Source of the DNA: Smallanthus sonchifolius
Taxonomy: Eukaryota; Streptophyta; Magnoliopsida; Asterales; Asteraceae
Direction: 5' to 3'
Assembly (NCBI GenBank): GCA_023525975.1
Contig: JAKNSE010000034.1
Coordinates: 1,178,001-1,242,000, forward strand
Length of the DNA stretch: 64,000 nt
The position numbers were made by a program, and so were the translations under genes. Shown here one piece after another: positions 60,339 to 64,000 of this stretch (position 1 is its first letter; each line of letters starts with the position of its first letter). The notes beneath the pieces are model-generated. The model was not told the origin of the DNA, made no database searches, and saw nothing but the letters and a program-made list of their open reading frames with translations.

Positions 60339-60352
60339 GTATGTTTTGAACA

Positions 60353-60492
60353 GGGGCGGAATATAGTGAGGGCCCGGTCACCCCCCCCCATTTTCCACTC
60401 ATAAGTGTTAATATATACGTATTCGGCCGATTTTTCGCCCAGTAATGTTAATTTATACGTATTCTGCTGAAAATTTTATAGTTCCGCCCCCT
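60353..60492. mobile_element. GGCGGA-bounded MITE, copy 2
   Basis: 140 bp from GGGGCGGAA to TTCCGCCCC, with ATACGTATTCGGCCGATTTT inside. Matches 49618-49772. It lies in DUF247 intron 1. Confidence 0.75.
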
Positions 60493-60931
60493 GGTAGGGG
60501 GAAAAATCCCGCCCCCTGCCCAAAGGTTCAAGTTCACTGGTTTTGAACCGATGCGTCCCTAAGATTTGGTTATAAGGAACGATTTGTTCATTCTGTATGT
60601 AAGCACATTTATTAATTCAGGCAAGAAATTCGTTTTCATTTTCGTGTGTTTATCAATCAATATCCAATATGGGGCAACAATACCTCTGCATGTCGTAGAC
60701 CTCCGGGCGCCAATGGTGGAACGGACCTAGCGCGACTTCTTGTGGAATATAGGATTGGGGATCGGTGGCGAGAAGCACTTTAGGGACTGTGAAAATACTA
60801 ACGGGAACTTTACCGATATCTTCATCATCATGTTCGCAAATCGATTTGCGCATGCTTTCAACCCATCCATCTTCGTCAATGCCCATCTTGGAGAAAGAGT
60901 ATTTGTTGGAGAAACTTTGTGAGGACTTCAT

Positions 60932-62604
60932 GATGGCAATGGTGTTGACTGTTGAAGTTGAATTGCCCTGGCCACATTACCACATATATATATATATACA
61001 CATTAGTAGAGTTATTAGTTTAACACAACGTGATATATGTGTTAGAAATTTGAAAAAAGATCAAGCTTTAAGGGATATTTATGTGGCCACATATTATTTT
61101 GTGTAGATATGGTTTTATACACTAAAAAGGTGTGTATGGTCTTGTTTAAAAGGACAAATGTAACAAGGTGACAAAAGCCTTTTGTGATCCTAACACTTAC
61201 AAATTTAAAGATATAGGGTAAATGACACGTATAGAAATGTAGAGTGATTGGTGAGAGTATCAGTGAGAGAGAGAATGAAAAATGTGAAGATCATGATAAT
61301 GATATAGATAAGGGAATTGTGAGCCATAGACTCACTAGGAAAAATGATACATCATTCTAACATAACAAAATATTTCGAACAAGTTCTTATAGCAGGAAAT
61401 TATAATAATATATAACTAATTTTATACCGTCACTGGATAGGACAATGTACTATTATAAAAACTATATAATATATATTTCTTTCTTTTTGTTTGTTATCTT
61501 CGTATTTCAAAGCAATAATTTTAAATATAAAATTACATACAATAGACAGATTAATAATATGTTACTAATTGACTGGAAATTAATAAACGCAACATAACTA
61601 TTTATTTCAAACTAATAAACTTAACCATGATTTACTCCTTATTTTGCTTAGTCTTCTGCAAACTCCTCCCTCGTCCTCAACTGTTGCACTGATTCATGTC
61701 ATAACTATCATTTTTGCTTCCTTCTACAAAATCTTGATTCACAAAATTTAGTCAAAGGGTTAATTTGGGTCATCTCAAATTAGTTTACGGGTCAATTTGG
61801 TTCACCTCATATTAGTCAATGGGTCAAAACAAATAAGTATTATAAAACTTGTTAACTTAAAAATGATGCAAATGGGTAACTACCCCACCAACATTGCCAC
61901 CCCACCCCACCAGCCGCCGCATCACCAACGTTTTGACCTGGAAGCATTTTGTTCCAAACCTGTTTTGACCCGAACTTAGATCTTATTGTCGTTAGAGTCT
62001 ATGTCCATGCTCTTTTGTACATTCTGGGGCGAGAAATGGATCTTTTAGAAGATCTTTTGCAGGCAATCTTTAAGGTACTATATACAACACTCGATTTTCA
62101 TTTTCCTGGTCTTCTTTTTTCCAATTTTGTGGGAAAATGAAACTCGTTGAATATTAATATTAATATATTAATAAAAATGAATATTCATATTTTATTTTCT
62201 CACGTCTCTAATATTTGTTTCTTCTCATGACAGTTGAAAGGTCCTTTATAATTATACTGTTGACCAATTCAGTAAATTTCTATTTTATCCGGTTAAAATT
62301 TGTAAGTATCCACGAAATACATTAAGAAAGTAGATTTACACACAATTCATAAAGCCACCACAATCACAAAATTAGAAACACCTACATAATATGGTATATA
62401 TCATTCTTTTATTTTAACACAATAATTTCAGTATTACTCCTAATTAATATAAAAAGTAAAAATAATTATATATTTCCTCTCCTTTTTAAACTTAAATAAA
62501 TCAGTTTCCAATCTTCTTTGCAAAACAAAAAACCACCCTGTATCATTATTACCATAGTGTATAATATTATAGAAAAGGTAATTATTACGTTTTATTAATA
62601 CTAA
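60932..62604. other. DUF247 promoter side and gene-free spacer
   Basis: 60940-61080 is the promoter region shared with the truncated copy at 55395-55620, including a TATATATATATATA run near 60985. The rest is AT-rich with no recognisable gene; TCAATTTGGGTCA-type phrases at 61750-61830 look like repeat remnants. Confidence 0.5.
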
Positions 62605-63011
62605 CTAGCTTAGACCCCGTGTAATACACACGGGGTGAAAAATATTAATACATAAATTTCTCAAATTTTATTTATGTATTTTACAGGTATAAAAATGTAT
62701 TACTATACATATATTAAGGATAGAAAACAAAATTCAAAATATGTAAAATTTTCAAAAATACGTCAATTACTATTTAATTTAATTTGACTTTCATTTGCTA
62801 TTGGATTGAAAATAAAAATTATATAATTAGGTTTCAAAGTTTTTTATAATAAAAGATAATTTAAAATAAATGTGTTTTATTAGTGTAATTAGTAATTTAG
62901 TAAAAGATATGGATGCATTTAATAAGAGAGAGAGGCGGGAAAAAAATTATGAAATTGAATATGATGGTGACACGTGGCATGCAAAAACCTTTCTTTATTA
63001 TATAGTATAGA
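62605..63011 (-). mobile_element. Non-autonomous Helitron, 407 bp
   Basis: On the minus strand it begins TCTATACTATATAATAAAG and ends with a 9-bp-stem hairpin (ACCCCGTGT / ACACGGGGT) followed by CTAAGCTAG. The 5' TC, 3' CTRR and the hairpin just before the end are Helitron signatures, and the insertion lies between A and T without a target duplication. No coding content. Confidence 0.8.
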
Positions 63012-63063
63012 TATTAAAAAAAAAGTAGAAAAAGGTAATAATTTCGTTTTTCTTTACCATTTA

Positions 63064-64000
63064 GGGTGAAGGGGGCGGGATACTCGAACACAATCGAGTA
63101 GGGAAAATTGGAATCGAGTAAATGGGTACACTGCCTCTTACCTTCCGAGTAGGAGACCGGGTATAACGCCCGAGTTAATTTACTCGGGTGTGGTGGGTGG
63201 GATTGAGCCGTTGGATAGCCGTCGGGGGTGTTTTAAAAAAAAATAAAATCTGATTCTCATCTATATATATATCTCACTTTCCTCTTTAAAACAAATCACT
63301 CTTTTCACCCATATATTTTTGTATGACTCCAATTTTTTTTAATAAAATGTCTTCATCCGATTCTAGCATTCTTGGTTTGCCTTCGGGATTACCCAATTCC
63401 AGTGTTTTTGATGATTTCTTTCCGTCATTTCCGAATCAAGTGGCATTGAGTTTTTGTCCAAAGTTGCTGCTGCGGCTAGTGAGCTTGAGGATACGGCAAA
63501 ATCAAAGAAAAAATGTGTACATCGTGATCGTGAAGTTGCTAACACAATTCTGTTGAAGGATTACTTCGTCGAACGCCCCAAGTACGACGCAAATACGTTT
63601 AGAGCGAAATTTCGCTTACCGAAAGATTTGTTTTTAAGCATTGTAAGGGATGGATTAAAGATTTTCTTGGTTTCACGAAGGGTATGACGAGAGCTTAAAG
63701 AAGAGCTTCACGCCGATTCAGAAATGCACTTCTGCTATTCGTCAACTCGCTACAGGTAACCCTCCTGACGAATATGATGAATATTTATATATTTCCGCTA
63801 GGATTACTCGTGAATGTTTAGAATATTTTTGCAATTCTATTATTATGTTATACGACAAAGAGTTTTTACGTAGACTTACAAGCCACAACATTGCACGTTT
63901 GTATAATGCGCATGAAACTAGATAGGGCCTTCCAGGGATGATCGGTAGCATCGATTGTATGCATGTCGTTTGGAGGATGTGTCTGACTAGTTTGCGTCAA
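63064..64000 (+). mobile_element. PIF/Harbinger transposon, 5' part, decayed transposase
   Basis: Preceded by TTA (63061-63063), the usual PIF target; the end begins GGGTGAAGGGGGCGGG. A TATATATATCTC stretch precedes the ORF starting at ATG 63347. Transposase phrases occur in shifting frames: VHRDREVANTILLKDYF and KFRLPKDLFL (63520-63650), then in another frame IQKCTSAIRQLA and GMIGSIDCMH (63718-63966), which contains the first Asp of the DDE triad. At least two frameshifts and a TAG near 63922. The remainder lies beyond the window. Confidence 0.85.

Larger units (their letters stand above)
56397..60931 (-). pseudogene. DUF247 (UPF0481) family gene, frameshift and nonsense
   Basis: Three exons on the minus strand: 60684-60931, 59252-59818 and 56397-57301, with GT-AG borders and matching phases. 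Exon 1: FTVPKVLLATDPQSYIPQEVALGPFHHW, the typical DUF247 entry. Exon 2: DALVWMMAVDMAFLLEF, then a frameshift near 59635 into TLKKVTSAMSHL and MVENQIPLFLIKTMLE, the family's central motif. A nonsense TGA at 59340-59342 stands where the family continues DHLLDFFY. Exon 3: PSVTELVKAGILFSP and LRNLVAYEAC, then a C-terminal membrane segment (ILTLLAALFMLFLTTVQAF), as in the family. Normal length about 500 aa. Both lesions lie in otherwise well-conserved sequence, so inactivation is recent, unless they are sequencing errors. Function of DUF247 is mostly unknown; some grass members act in self-incompatibility. Confidence 0.88.

Overview
The window is nuclear DNA of a flowering plant, almost certainly a eudicot. 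The genes have short exons with GT-AG introns, the intergenic DNA is AT-rich, and the families are plant-specific: a plasma-membrane P3A H+-ATPase, an AP2/ERF factor, DUF247 and F-box/LRR proteins. Several repeats (LTR ends reading TGTCACACCCC / GGGTGTGACA, the GGTACCGGTAT and TGTAAACGAAC MITEs) resemble those common in Asteraceae. That family placement is an inference from memory of repeat styles, not a search.

Layout. 1-2745 (+): last nine exons of a plasma-membrane H+-ATPase, convergent with a small dsRNA-binding-domain gene (3284-3972, -). 5429-8675 (+): a secreted proline-rich (extensin-like) gene cut by a 2.3-kb solo LTR. Its two halves join exactly in frame when the LTR and one target duplication are removed. 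8741-9231: a MITE sitting in a (TA)n tract. 9318 to about 22290 (+): one complete but decayed endogenous pararetrovirus (Caulimoviridae). It runs from its tRNA-Met primer-binding site through movement protein, a coiled-coil region, zinc-finger coat/protease, RT-RNase H, two related small ORFs and a transactivator-like ORF to the pregenomic promoter TATA box. It is itself split by two solo LTRs with perfect 5-bp target duplications. Without them it is about 7.7 kb, a normal caulimovirid genome length.

24630-26405 (+): a single-exon F-box/LRR protein. 26930-30380 (-): a five-exon organellar ribosomal protein S15 gene with one GC-AG intron. 30.4-36.4 kb: gene-free, holding two copies of a tRNA-derived SINE (one split by a hAT-type MITE) and a 1.5-kb Mutator-like element. 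36406-42369 (+): a five-exon gene for a 197-aa nuclear-type protein ending in a DLN-type motif. Its 4.9-kb first intron carries an internally deleted Ty1/copia element, a G-rich tract and a tandem duplication. 48438-49133 (-): an intronless AP2/ERF transcription factor. 56397-60931 (-): a three-exon DUF247 gene that looks dead (one frameshift, one nonsense codon), next to a truncated second copy of its 5' end. 62605-63011: a small non-autonomous Helitron. 63064 to the end: the start of a decayed PIF/Harbinger transposon.

The intact host genes have unrelated functions (proton pumping, RNA binding, ubiquitin ligase adaptor, organellar translation, transcription). There is no operon-like logic. 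The window is best read as a gene-sparse plant region with a clear, datable sequence of transposon and viral insertions.
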